DNA of 64,000 bases from Xylaria sp. FL1777 (taxonomy: Eukaryota; Ascomycota; Sordariomycetes; Xylariales; Xylariaceae). A program made the position numbers and the translations under genes. Positions 48,862 through 60,278 of this stretch are shown here, one piece after another. Position 1 is the first letter of the stretch; each line of letters opens with the position of its first letter. Under the pieces are notes generated by a model. That model made no database searches. It was given only the letters and a program-made list of their open reading frames with translations, and was not told where the DNA came from. The stretch is from contig MU400517.1 in NCBI GenBank assembly GCA_022578965.1, positions 372,001-436,000 of the forward strand. Direction: 5' to 3'.

Positions 48862-49679
48862 CCCTATAACGTTTTTTTCCCCAGTAGAATAGGGGAGGCT
48901 CGAGCATTCATTTCGGCATTCATTTGATTAGATGGCTAGGTACATAGAAAACTTGAGGAAATATTCGGGCTCCTTATATCCATGGGCTAGACTGGTTTTA
49001 ACAAGAGATGCCATATGAGGTGATGGAAACTGTACTAGCGAATTGATTAGTCTGCAGTAGCATGGGAACGTTATGTCCATCTCTAACTTTCCGACAAAGC
49101 TGGAAGCATTTGGGAGCAATAGAAAAGACGACGTTGCATTTAAATTTGAAGAGTCGTATTACTTGCGGCTTAGCTAATTCTTGATTTATCAACTATTATC
49201 TGCCGGACTTATCGATAACTACTTACTTAGCACGGTTACTACACAGCTCTAGCGCAACTATTGTTCGTAAAATTAGACTAAAGGAGAGGTAGGTCACTCT
49301 TCAATAACGTCTATGCCATAAGAAGCCATGATAGAACCCTAACGTGAAAGCCGTAGGTCCACCATCTGCTGAAAGATGACCTGCGGATATCCTCTACCAG
49401 ACTTTCCTCGCCCGTAATGACGGTCAAGAAAACGCCGGTCTAATTTTTCAGTGAAATTCAGGGGCTCCGCTATCCAAGAAGTAGATCTTAAAACTGAGCC
49501 TTCTAATGCTTGTTTCTTCCTCTCTCAATATTAGCGCCGCCCCCTGTGTAGGACCCGATACCTTAATCAACTATAGCCGAAAATGTCTAAGTTTTTCAAA
49601 CACCATGCTGGCGTTTGTTCGTCGGATAGGCGAAAACATAAACACTACCACTAAACCAGGTGCAAAAAAATAACCATAG

Positions 49680-49684
49680 AAAAA
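49680..49684 (-). terminator. Pol III T-run after tRNA-Asn copy 3
   Basis: On the minus strand five T residues follow the discriminator by 3 nt, with a longer T-run at 49670-49664. Confidence 0.75.
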
Positions 49685-49687
49685 GAA

Positions 49688-49817
49688 CTCCCCGGGAAAG
49701 GCTCGAACTTTCAACCTCCTGATTAACAGTCACTATAATATGTTAGGAGACTAGTCTACATCGGATAATTGTTCAAGGTAAAACTCACGACGCGCTAGCC
49801 AATTGCGCCACCGAGGA
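49688..49817 (-). tRNA. tRNA-Asn(GUU), copy 3 (minus strand), split by an mRNA-type intron in the anticodon stem
   Basis: Exons 49817-49789 and 49732-49688 are again identical to the other copies over all 74 bases. The gene is inverted relative to copies 1 and 2. Its 56-bp intron has a different donor (GTGAGT) and unrelated internal sequence but the same insertion point. Confidence 0.92.
49733..49788 (-). other. spliceosomal-type intron inside tRNA-Asn copy 3
   Basis: 56 bp. Donor GTGAGT, perfect fungal branch CTAAC (49746-49742), acceptor TATAG with 9 nt from branch motif to intron end. Confidence 0.85.
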
Positions 49818-50135
49818 TATTCGGTGATTGTGACGTCACTGAGCTTAATGTCTACTAAGAACGGCATGCCAGTCTAACAGCTTGAAAGCCGTCGTAATGA
49901 GTATCGGTATGCTGAAATCATGCGTTATGAAATATATCAGATGTATTTCCGTAGAGAAATTTCAATGCTAATAGGTAGAGAACAAGACGCTAATAGAATG
50001 ACAACATTAATCGCTCTATAAACCAGACTATTCAAATTGAAGTACTACTGAAAGGAGATCCGACGATTGAGGTGCATAGGCCTCGATTGAAGCTTCATGT
50101 GTGGACTGACTTTCACCGTATCCTGTAGTCTTATA
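49818..50135. other. spacer between tRNA copy 3 and the peptidase gene
   Basis: Nothing recognised in this 318-bp stretch, which holds the 5' flank of tRNA copy 3 and the 3' flank of the peptidase gene. Confidence 0.5.
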
Positions 50136-52117
50136 TTATTTGTCTAATTGTGACAAACCCGCCTGGATAATAATATCCTCCAACGTCCCATTAAGTACGA
50201 CCCCAAAAGGACCACTCTCGAGGGCGCAGTAAGAATCATTACCAGGCAACTGAGTATTTTGAAAATAGGCGTTTACTTTTGCTTGCTGGCAAGTGTTTCC
50301 GGTGACTCTTGAAGTGTGCTTTGATCTTTTAGCATTGAACAGGATCGTTTCCAGGTAAAAAGACGTCACTTACCCCGGCCGCGTCAACAGTGACTACTTG
50401 GGCATTTTTGTAGTTTTTGACCACCTCTAAGGCGCTTTTTTACAGTGTTAGCATTACAACCTCGCCGTAAAGTTTAGACTACTCACTTTGTCACTGGTGC
50501 AATCGGGTCATAGGTGTTTCCGACGAACAAGATAGGGGTCGCTGTGTCACCACCAAACGGGCCAGAGTACACTTCTGTAGCTTCGATCGACCAGCCGAGA
50601 CATCCAAGCATTGACTTGACAACAATTTCTCCGATGATACTCACTTCCTTGAGATGCTCAATAGCAGGAAGCAGGTCTTCTAACGTCTTGTTATACCATT
50701 TGTTGCCCTGGTCAGTACACAGAGTACCAAGTCTTAGTTCTGCATTCGCATCGCCAGCCGGGTTGGGGTCTCCAATGAGTGCCACTACTTGCTCAGTCCA
50801 TGCCGCGACATCCTGGATGGCGATAGCCTGTTCAAGCGCAACCAAGGCGTCGGATAGGGAGCTGAAGGCAAGGATTGGCGATGCCACCGAGTCATAGAAG
50901 GTAGTCTTTAGCGTCAGCAATGCTGCCTCGAGGTCTGTTGCATTTGCCCAATTCTCGGCCTTCGCTCTTTGGGGATCTAATTTAACGAATGATTCGTTGA
51001 ACCGATTAAACATATCTACTGGAGAAGAGCCGCTATAAAACGAACATTGCGACGAGCCGATTTCGTAACAATATATGAAGAACGAAGCGATGACTCCATC
51101 TGCTGGAGATGTTATGTCGGTAAGATTCTCTCCCAATGGCAAATCGAGACTCAACACAGCGTCTAGAACCATGTTGCCTACCCTGTCAGGAAACATTGAG
51201 GCAAAAACCTGACCTAGGAACGTTCCGTAACTGTAACCAAAGTAATTCAGAAGATTGCTTGGTTTCGCGGCTTTCTCGCCATCGGTAGTTTTTGCGAAAG
51301 CATCTACGATGCTGAGCATGTCCCGCGCATTTGTCGTAGTCGACATGTGTGGGCCGGCATCTTTTTCTCCACCAACAGCTTTCTGGCATTGGTAACCAAG
51401 TTCGATTCCAGTGTCGATGTAACTAGTGAAAAACTCATCTGCCACTTCGGGAACGAATCGAGAGTCCAACGTCGAATTTTGAGTACTAGTGGCTGTGGCT
51501 GAGCAGTTAATGTTAGGTTCGCTGCGGTATATTCCTCTGGGTTCAAATCCCACGATGTCCCAGTTATCACCGGCCACGGACTACGTCAAAATGCGAAAGT
51601 CAGTGATTACAAAATCAGAATTTCAAAATATTTGTATGAGAAGTGCTAGTAAGTTGGTGATGGGGGTGACACCAAAAAGGCTGTCAGATTCAAAAATTGT
51701 CTAGGGGATAAAACAATGATGATAGGGGACTGACTTGATAATACGCAACTCCGTAGTTCTGAACTTCGTCTACACTCGAGCCTCCCGGCCCACCAGGATT
51801 AATGAGTATCATCCCTTGATAAGAGCCATAGGAAGATGTGGAATTGGCCGGTAATTTGATAAGAGGGACCGAAGCTCGACCAAGATCAAGGTTTTGATAA
51901 TCTAGAGGTACCTATGCGACAAGTTGGCAATGAATCGGGGAAAGATCGTAATATCAGATAGACTAACATCTAATTTCGCACAAAAGAAGCCATCGTAGCA
52001 AGCGCACCAAACGAGAGACTGCGAAGGAGTTATAGTGTCCCAGGTACAATTCTGAGAGCATGCTGCCATTGCAAAAGAGAATAAGTCTAGCAAGGCAAAA
52101 AAGAAAGACTTGCCCAT
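50136..52117 (-). CDS. secreted alpha/beta-hydrolase peptidase (S33, TAP-like)
   Basis: Five exons: 52117-51968, 51911-51735, 51580-50487, 50434-50374 and 50318-50136, giving 554 aa. A signal peptide (SFFFALLDLFSFAMAACS) leads to a Cys-containing start (WCACYDGFFCAKLDVPLDYQ), the oxyanion motif INPGGPGGSS, the region GDNWDIVGFEPRG, nucleophile elbow NYFGYSYGTFLGQV, and the C-terminal TAP domain (TPILFVGNTYDPIAPV). The catalytic His is supplied by the last exon (DAAG, then HTSRVTGNTC), so all three triad residues are present. The family removes peptides from N-termini outside the cell. The last two introns end in AAG. Confidence 0.87.
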
Positions 52118-52804
52118 TGTCCCAGTTGTGTAAAATGAGTGTCAGTTAAGTAAAAACGAGCGTTTATTTGAATTGTTTGAGGGAGACTTGAAGAATAATG
52201 TTTAATTAAGTAAAACGGAAGCCCCCATGCTGCTTCTTATGAGAAGTCTGACTTTGGTGGATTGGTCATTACGATGCTACCCGCAGCGAGAGTTGAGCGA
52301 TGATCCTTGAGTCCCCCATTGAGTCGTTTCATTAGAGTCCCGTGTTTAATGAAATACGGAGAAAGGTGACGAAAGCTAAATCCATGATGCTGATGAGCTT
52401 AACAATGATAGTAGACGTAGTTCAGTAGACAACTTACTTCATTTACGTGTTTACCTAATCTTAGGAGTAACTGGGGAGTTAAGGTGACAGGGTTCAGGGG
52501 AGCGAAGAGTTACAGGGTCCTTACGAGCACGCCAATCGGAGTTGTTCAGTCACCCATGGAAACCAAATAGACTAACCTATATAGACAAGGGACAAGGGAC
52601 AAGGGACTTACAGGGCTATAGGAGCTGACGGTATTATAATCCACCAGGTGCTCAAAATAGTACAGGATAACGGTGCGTGAAACTCGGGCGAGAATGTCTG
52701 GTAGCGCAAGCTCTTCTCGTACGCAGACATCTTCTTATGTTGTTATCTCGTCTCGTTTTAGCTGAATCTCGAAAATATCTAACGAGCAATAACCGAATTT
52801 CTAA
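52118..52804. promoter_or_regulatory. divergent intergenic between the peptidase and the Zn2Cys6 gene
   Basis: This 687-bp region separates two divergent genes, so it must hold both promoters. It contains a GGGACAA triplication at about 52585-52605. No other gene. Confidence 0.45.
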
Positions 52805-54589
52805 ATGACCAAGGTTAAAAGGGGTAAGAGACAACGGGCGTATCGGCCAAAGACTCAGTCGGGATGCCTCACTTGTAAAAGTAGGTAACTTAACCGCGGA
52901 TTGTAACCCAACATGCATATTAAACCTAACCACTGGGATAGTACGACGAGTCAAATGTGATGAAGGAGTACCAGCTTGCCTCCGATGCACCTCGACGGGC
53001 CGTGCCTGTGACGGCTATGCTGCCAAGACACCCACGACACCGGTGCCCATACTAAAAGGGCCGTCTTTCGAGATCCAGGCTTGCCCACGCTCTAAACGAT
53101 CATTTGCATTTTTTGTACAGCGCACGTGTTCACAACTAGCTGGCTTTTTCGGGTCCGACTTCTGGGAACGGCTTGTCCTTCAGGCTGCATATAATGAACC
53201 AGCTGTACATCATGCTATTGTCGCCATAGGCTCATGCCACGAGCTAGCTGTGCAACAGATATCAAAGTTAGACGCAAGAGGAACCTTTGCGTTAGGGCAG
53301 TACAACCTTGCCATCAGGCATCTATTAGACCCGTTATTGAGCAAGGAGCAGCGAGGCGTTGACATTTATTTGATTTTATCTATCCTTTTCGCTTGCTTCG
53401 AGGTAAGGTTTACCTCGTACTTCATCATCGTGCTATCATTAAATATTAATAGTCGACATTTAAACTTTACAGAATATACAGGGAAACCATACTATAGCAA
53501 TAACTCACATTCAAAGTGGTGTGAAACTCTTACGGGAGACGGTATATGATCGGGACACCGGAGTACTGCATCACGAACAGTTCGGAGCGACAAACCGCAT
53601 CAATTCCTTTGATTCATTCGAGGCTTATACAAAGGTATTCGCATTGATGGACTCGCAAGCATCGAGGGTAATATCGAGCCTCTTTCGTCCTATAGTCTCT
53701 AATCTCTCTTGTTCCCACGCCGCTGTCCTCTCAGGCTACAATATGACTAATAAACTCAACATAGGTGATTGGAGATTACCAGCGTTCATTCCTTGAATCT
53801 TCCTCCTCCTATGCTGAACAGATATATGGCGACGCTCCTATCTCATTCTCTAGTATTTATGAGGCTAAGAGTACCTTTGAACTTGGCGCATGTCTATTTA
53901 GCGGCACTCTAGATGCTAAGCTATCAGACGACTCTGTACAGCTTCCTCATATCCCCGTAAAGCGCCAACAAAGTCACCTTGCACATCTAATGTCAAAGTT
54001 CTGTCTCGCGGTTCAAGAGCTTATACACTTAAAAGGAGCAAATTTTACGCAAAGCGAAGAACTTGCCGCGGTTGTTCTCCAACTAAATGCCCTAGTCACT
54101 TGGGTTTCATTTGAAATCGAGCTTCAATGTCCGAACGCCACATGGGACAGGTTCATGCCGCAACTGGAAGAAATGGTACTATTGGGGGAGAAAATCGTCT
54201 CATATATCTCATACAACAATGATAGCAGAGAAACTACAACTTCATTCTGCTTAGAGTCAGGTTACATTATCCCTATGTATGCTGTGGCCACTAATAGCCG
54301 AGACCTTGGGATTCGTGAAAGAGCAATTGCTGTTCTTCGTTCAGTATCCCGCCAAGAGGGTCTTTGGAACAGCTTGTTAGCAGCAGAGGCCGCTGAGAGA
54401 GTTATCCAAATTGAGGAGAGAGAGTCGAGGGTAACAAATTCTTGCGTCGACGGCGTTGAGCCATTGGAGGTGTCCAGACCCCGGCCGCTCCTGAAGATCG
54501 ATGCGAAAGGAGGTCGCTTACATTACACTCGGAAAATACAGGAAGAGCATAATCATCAGGAGATTGTTGAAGAGGTGTTCAATTGGTAG
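52805..54589 (+). CDS. Zn2Cys6 fungal transcription factor
   Basis: Four exons, 52805-52880, 52942-53402, 53473-53667 and 53765-54589, give 518 aa. The first junction completes the binuclear zinc cluster: CLTCK, then IRRVKCDEGVPACLRC and RACDGY, with basic residues in front (KRGKRQRAYRPK). The rest is an alpha-helical fungal-specific region (FWERLVLQAAYNEPAVHHAI, GTFALGQYNLAIRHLLDPLL, FACFENIQGNHTIAITHIQS) of the kind found C-terminal in many secondary-metabolism and nutrient regulators. Its target is unknown. Neighbours on both sides encode secreted hydrolases, so local control of those genes is possible but not shown. Confidence 0.87.
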
Positions 54590-54830
54590 TTGAGTTTGCT
54601 GCTCGTCATTTAGCCACCTATTTAAAACCCCGTTACTACAGCCCTGGAATCCGAATGCTATAGCAAGGGTTCAACTAGCGCTTAGAGAATAATACTCATG
54701 ATCATCTACAGTGCGAAAGGTTTAACTATTACATCAATCTCCTAATTCAGAATATTGAATATTTAACATAGAAACGTCTGCTGACTTGCTGTGATGGGGA
54801 AGAGGGTACTTCAATGAGTAATCGAGGAGC

Positions 54831-55979
54831 TTAACCAAAGATATATCTGGGGTTGTTGGCGATGTTCTGTTGAAACCACTGCAACACTGCCGGGTGAGTC
54901 TCTACTCGGCTATCTCCCCAGGTAGCGGCATCCCATCCATGTGCATTCCAGTTACTGTTGATGTATGTCCAGGCGGCGAAGTCGTATTGCTCTACCATAT
55001 CTCTGACGCGGGTCAGGTAATCAATGAAGTCATTCTGGTTTCCGGCCGCCGGGGGTTGGACAGCAGACTCGGCGATAATCTTAGGCTTCTTGGCGAATTG
55101 TATATCTTTCAGGATGTTAGGGTCTATCCTACTTCCGACGCAGTTGCTGGTACTGCCAACGTTGAGGCAAACATCGTTATTGAAGACTGAGAAACCTAAG
55201 CGGGACAGATAGGTTAGAAAAACAGGTTTATGCCATGAACTTTCAAAATATAAGATTGAGTTGTGCTTACCTTGCCAATCAACGACATTGTCTCCGGGAT
55301 ATAGCTGTTGAGCTGAGCCACGAACGGGGTGGAAAACGAATTCTACGTTCTTAACGGCCCCTAAAACCACCTGTCTCACATGGGCAAAAGCTGCAGGGTA
55401 GGCCTTCAGGTCGAAGGTCGATTGATCAAACTGTGTAGGGTTGGTGTTGGCATGGAGGTTGCCCGAAACCTCATAATCAACTCGCAAGAGGAATTTGACA
55501 TTCGGGAATCGGCTAAGGTATTGAGTGAAAGTGTGCAAGGATGAGTCGAACTTCCCAGCGGCAATATCGTTGCAAAGCCTGGCCCCCTCAAATTGGCTGT
55601 AACCGTGCGAGACCATATCATCTTTCCAGCTTAGACCGATCTCGACATAACCCCTACATAGGACACATATTAGCAAAGTCTTTCTGTTATATTGGTTCTG
55701 AATTACATACCTGTTGCTACCGGCATATGTCGCTAGAAGGTTCTGAGAGTCTGAGTTTAGGGTGCCATCGTAGATATTGCCGTAAACGCTAATCCCAGCT
55801 GGCTTCTTGACGCCAGACTGGAAGCCATTCCATTCATTAGCATAGTTCTGGCCGACGTTAAAATATGTTTGACCGGCGCGAGGAGCAAGAGACCGTGTTT
55901 CCGGTTGAGTATTAGGGACGAGAGGACCGGCAACGGCCAACCCTGCCTGTAGGAAGCTAAGTAGTTGGGCGAAACGCAT
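54831..55979 (-). CDS. secreted glycoside hydrolase-like protein (GH26-like TIM barrel)
   Basis: Three exons, 55979-55711, 55653-55271 and 55195-54831, give 338 aa. A signal peptide (MRFAQLLSFLQAGLAVAGPL) precedes YFNVGQNYANEWNGF. Motifs near barrel strands: YVEIGLSWKDD, KFLLRVDYEVSGNLHAN (candidate acid/base Glu), FVFHPVRGSAQQLYPGDNVV, GFSVFNNDVC, IIAESAVQPPA (candidate nucleophile Glu) and FAAWTYINSNW. The YPGD-NVVDW segment resembles GH26 mannanases; the family assignment is an inference. Both introns (57 and 75 nt) are multiples of three without stops, so an unspliced frame stays open, but each has good GT-AG signals and splicing joins conserved motifs. Confidence 0.75.
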   Translation of the reverse strand: MRFAQLLSFLQAGLAVAGPLVPNTQPETRSLAPRAGQTYFNVGQNYANEWNGFQSGVKKPAGISVYGNIYDGTLNSDSQNLLATYAGSNRYVIQNQYNRKTLLICVLCRGYVEIGLSWKDDMVSHGYSQFEGARLCNDIAAGKFDSSLHTFTQYLSRFPNVKFLLRVDYEVSGNLHANTNPTQFDQSTFDLKAYPAAFAHVRQVVLGAVKNVEFVFHPVRGSAQQLYPGDNVVDWQGKHNSILYFESSWHKPVFLTYLSRLGFSVFNNDVCLNVGSTSNCVGSRIDPNILKDIQFAKKPKIIAESAVQPPAAGNQNDFIDYLTRVRDMVEQYDFAAWTYINSNWNAHGWDAATWGDSRVETHPAVLQWFQQNIANNPRYIFG

Positions 55980-57119
55980 TGTGGATAGTAGCTCAAGTTA
56001 TTTCTATCGTTGAACTATATTCAGTAGCGATGGGATGTTATACCATGGAGTTCATTGTCTTTATCTACCAGAACTCGATGCTCTTATAGATTTTTAGAAT
56101 TTTCAGTCATTGATGCTTCTTAACAATGATCACCCATATAGATACACAAGCTGTCACGGTATGGCGAAACTGTACTAGACACCGAAGCTTCCTAATATGG
56201 TATCTCATTCGTCAGCTTTGCCTAACCGGGAAGATCCAGAGATTTCGAGGACCCCCCGGGACATTAGCGTGCAGGCCGGAGGCTGTCCAACAGAATAGAC
56301 TAGATTAAATACCGATGATCTAGCTTGTCGACTGCCGTTAAAGTAACGGCATATTGCGGAGCTTGACGCTAATTTCTATTCGGCGGGTCCGTTTTTGTAA
56401 GACTTTGGCCGCAATACTACCACCTCCACCGACCTGATACCACACAGTCAGACCCCGCGGCGAAATATGACCAACTGGGATCGAATGTTTGAAGACTGAC
56501 GCGTTCACAATGGCCCGATTCTCACTACGCCAAGGATTCTGCCGTTATGGCTATATGGCTGCGGGCCGGATGACCTGAAGATCGATCGCAAACCCCAGGA
56601 ACCGGGAAGCTTGTCTCGATGCCCACGATAGTACCCCACGATCCAAATCCGGGGATGGAGGCATACAAGATATTTGTTTGAATTTCTCCATGACGTAATC
56701 GTGTAGTTCTACTCTACAAATCCGAGAGATAATCCTTGGCATGTGAAGAGCCGAGGTTCGCGTTTGCGGCCCTAGCCTCCTACGTTTGCTACGCAGAGTC
56801 GGGCCTCACTAGTAGCTTGGTAGGTTTTACGGCATAGTATCTTTGTTGATCAGGTAAGAGAAATTGCTGGTTTCTGGCCAATTTCCCAAGCTAGGAATGC
56901 TACGTGCCCCTTTCTCTACGGGCCCCTATTCTGACCCCGTGCAGAGTTATCGTCACCAATGTGAACGGCCTTGGATACCGGGTAATTATGACTACCAATA
57001 CCTCAAGAAATCCTCTCTAGGATAGAGCAACGTCTCAATAACCATTTAAGCGATGCTTGAATAAACCTATTCGTAGCTCCACTCATCTCTCCTTCCATAT
57101 TATCGGCATACCGATTTCA
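55980..57119. other. intergenic, 1.1 kb
   Basis: Contains the promoter of the GH26-like gene and the 3' flank of the GH1 gene. A 63-codon ATG frame on the minus strand (56742-56551) is not supported by anything else. Confidence 0.4.
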
Positions 57120-59025
57120 TCAAGCAGACGGCAGACGAGCACCTACAAAGTCGACTAAGTCGAAAAAGCTTTTCTTGTAGAACCGCTCCTGTGTTGTGTG
57201 GTTCAAGACCTGCAAACCGAACTGTTGGGTGTAGTCACCGAATTCCCAATTATCAACCCACGACCAAGCCAGAGCGCCCATCACATGCACTCCGTCCTCA
57301 TGAATGGACTTGAGGATTTCTGACATAAAGGAAAGATAGTAGGTGCTGCGCGGGGTGTCAAATAACTGGTCCGGAAGCTCCTTGTCACCTTCGTTGAACA
57401 CCGGGAATCCGAACTCGGCCACTAACACAGGGCGATGGAAGGCATTCCAGAGATAATTCAGATACTCCCGTAGATATGTTGGCGTCGTATATACGTAGCT
57501 CTGGGAACGATACCCGATGTTCCAGCCATACACATTCTTTGTCTCTTCCACGACACAAGACGGCCACAAGGAATTCTCCGCCGAGTTATTAGTCGCGCAG
57601 GCATCGATACCCCCAGCTGGTTGGGAGACTACTGTTATAGTGTAGGGATCAATGCCAAAAAAGTCGGATGTATTGCCTATATAACGCAGCTCCTCTTTGC
57701 TGAGTGGCCTAGCGCCAGGCAGCGTATTCAGGACCGAGTCAGGGTATTGTTGTCCGAGGAAGATGGGATTGGCAAAAAGACCCAGATAGAGCTCCTGAAA
57801 TCGAGTGGCGGCTTCTATGTCGCTAGAATTGTTAGGGTTGCGAGGAACTCCGAAGTTGTCATTGAATTTGATTCCTATCTTCCCAGTCGCCTTCAGTACG
57901 TCGTGGTAAAAATGGTACACTTCGGCGTGGGCATGTATGACATTGTTGGCCCCGGCAAAATTAAACGAGTAGAGGAAGGGCTCGTTAAAGGTAACCCAGA
58001 CCGGCACTCGATCAGCGTAGTGGGTGAGAACAATCTTAGCGTAGTTAACAAAAGCGTCAGCGAAGGTCTCGTTCTGATAGCCTCCGTTCTTAGCACCAAA
58101 ATCTGGCTTAGCCGTAAAGTTGTCGCTAGATACAAACACCCATGGGCTGTCGAAGTGAAACAGCGTTACTATTGGCTGCATACCGGCATCGAGGACCGTA
58201 TTAATCAAGTCATCGTAGTGATCGATACCCTCCTGGTTCACAGGCGTCCCAGGCAAAGTGAACGGCAGGATTCGTGCCCAAGGGATAGAAAAACTGTAGT
58301 ATTTGACTCCCATGGCAGCCAAGCGCTGAATATCCTGCTTGTATAAAAAGTAATTCTCAGCCGTTACGTAATTCTTCGGCTGAGCAGAGCCCACGAGTTT
58401 TTCCATGATCGTAGGACCTCGCCCTTCGAGGGCTACTGCTCCTTCTACTTGGGCAGCGCTTCCGGCAACGCCAAATATGAAGTCTTCCGGGAAACTATAG
58501 CAATCTGTTGGCCCAAAGTAGTCCCTTGGAGGCAGAACTAGTTCACTACTAGAAATGGGTGTGGGACGAATAGTCGTTGAGTATAGCCCGGTAGTTGTGT
58601 AGTTCTCAAGCTTAACATTTTCCCACAGGGAAGACCATGCGACCTGCCCGTAGGGGTCATCTGTGTCTGTGGCATGAATCGTAGTGTGCTCAGGCAGGTA
58701 GTTTCCCCATGTGGTGGTCACTGGAGTTGTGGAAAGTTGCTTTACGGCCTTGGAGTATGGTGCTGCATACGTCTGCTTTGTGGTTGGAGCGGGCACTGAA
58801 GTCGCGTATCTGGGCACGTTCAGCCTTTTACCAGGAATGATATGAATAATATACCTACCGGATAGTCTCATTGAGGGTAAAGGAAAACGGTTGAAAGTAA
58901 TAGGAGGGTGAGGTGGCTGATAGCGTACACTGCGGACGGTCAGTGTACCCAGTCGTCGTAATGAACAATTGCTGCGCCGATGCAATTGTAGCTACCAAGA
59001 GAATATCGGCTATGGAAACTCTCAT
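57120..59025 (-). CDS. GH1 beta-glucosidase-like secreted protein
   Basis: Two exons, 59025-58859 and 58809-57120 (donor GTAGGT, acceptor CCAG, 49-bp intron), give 618 aa. A signal peptide (MRVSIADILLVATIASA) and a Thr/Ser-rich region of about 150 residues precede the GH1 barrel: FPEDFIFGVAGSAAQVEGA, YYSFSIPWARILPF, PIVTLFHFDSPW, VPVWVTFNEPFLYSFNF (acid/base Glu in TFNEP), FFGIDPYTITVV and RPVLVAEFGFPV (nucleophile Glu, where many GH1 have TENG). ALAWSWVDNWEFGDYTQQFG closes the domain. The length and N-terminal extension match secreted fungal GH1 proteins rather than cytosolic beta-glucosidases. An in-frame ATG at 59100 is less likely, as it would hide the signal peptide. Confidence 0.88.
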
Positions 59026-59277
59026 TTTTTTTAGGAAACCGTCAACGGCGATAGCTAGGAGTAGCTTGTTAAGAAAAGTATCACTGTCAGGACCCAGCAT
59101 AGGTAAGTCATATACACTCGTTGTTGCGCAGAGGGCTCTAGACCATCTTCGTGAGCTAATCTAATTACAGGTGTATAGATCACTCTTTATTCTGTAGTTT
59201 TAGATGTAGCCTTGTAACAGTTAGGCCCATCCCTATATCTATAGCATCCTTTCATACTCGTAGCAGAATCATTACGC

Positions 59278-59650
59278 TCACACGGAATCTGCCGGGTGGA
59301 AAAGCTCTTGAATCGTTAAACGAACCCCTCGGCCATTCACGGTAAGGATCATCCATTGAGGTTTGTTTACCTCCGCGGACTCTTCCCCGCAACTCCAGAT
59401 CCCCAATCCAAGCTCCTCATTCTCCGCTTGCTGCATAGATATTGGCTGAGGTATAGCCCGAGGCAAGTACGCGAGAAGCGGCCTACCAAGGCCGATATCC
59501 AGTCTAGGTCTCTGTATAACCAACCAAGCACGTAGTAAGATCGGCATATGGCGCTCCGCCCTGGAAACCAATTTCTCATGGCTCACTCTTCCTGACGATT
59601 GTGCGGGTCTGGAAATTAATAAAGCGGAATTCGTTTTCCTCACGATGCTG
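59278..59650 (-). pseudogene. orphan coding-like fragment, no start
   Basis: An open minus-strand frame of about 121 codons reads like protein (HMPILLRAWLVIQRPRLDIG, NKPQWMILTVNGRGVRLTIQ) and ends at TGA 59278. No ATG lies at its beginning. A CACAG acceptor at about 59651 suggests it is a 3' exon, but I found no upstream exon. It may be the remnant of a lost gene or the last exon of a gene whose 5' part I could not see. Family not recognised. Confidence 0.35.
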
Positions 59651-60278
59651 TGCGTTAATCGGACACTAATTTATAGAGGTGATTTGTCTTCTCCCCTGAT
59701 GAAGACAGAACACAGATGCCAGTAATAGCATAAAAAGTGCCAGAACCGGACGAATTTTGAGGAATTCTAAATAAGCTATTAAACAAGTAAATGCATCCGG
59801 AAGCTAGTCATAGGACGGATATGATATTTGCAATAGCCCATTGTATCACTTTGGTTATTCTTCTCTCGCAAGGGTTGATTAGCTATTGTCATGTTGAATC
59901 GAATAACTTGATTGTAACTTGTATGGACAAACTGAACTTAATTATCTTGTTCTATTTCATTGACGCACCTGGTGCTACAGCTGTCCCTATCCGCTGATTG
60001 CCGACCACCTCTTGCTAACGCCCTGTATCCTACTCTTTGAATGTTTTATAGGAAAAACTTGACAGCTCCAAACTCGAGTTATGCTATTCATATTCAGCCA
60101 TCTTGCTACAGGTTAATCTGAGGCAAGAGCTACGATGACACCAGGATTGGGGTCCTTGGTCAGGTTTCGTAGTATAAATGGTCACATGAAGATGGCTGGG
60201 TTGAATCAAAATCTAATAAAGCTTCATACAAGGCTAGCATTTGGTATAACGCTATAGAGCCCATCGTATCCCCGAATC
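59651..60278. other. intergenic
   Basis: No gene is supported; short open frames only. Confidence 0.45.

Larger units (their letters stand above)
48852..49687. other. spacer between tRNA copies 2 and 3
   Basis: No gene supported; open frames are short and lack coding character. Confidence 0.5.

Noticed and set aside
51525..51565. A perfect B-box-like word (GGTTCAAATCC) suggesting a tRNA
   Set aside because: It lies in the peptidase coding exon (minus strand DIVGFEPRG motif), with no matching acceptor stem or A box around it.
57621..58346. 241-codon plus-strand open frame
   Set aside because: Antisense to the GH1 coding exon, which has catalytic motifs and correct splicing.
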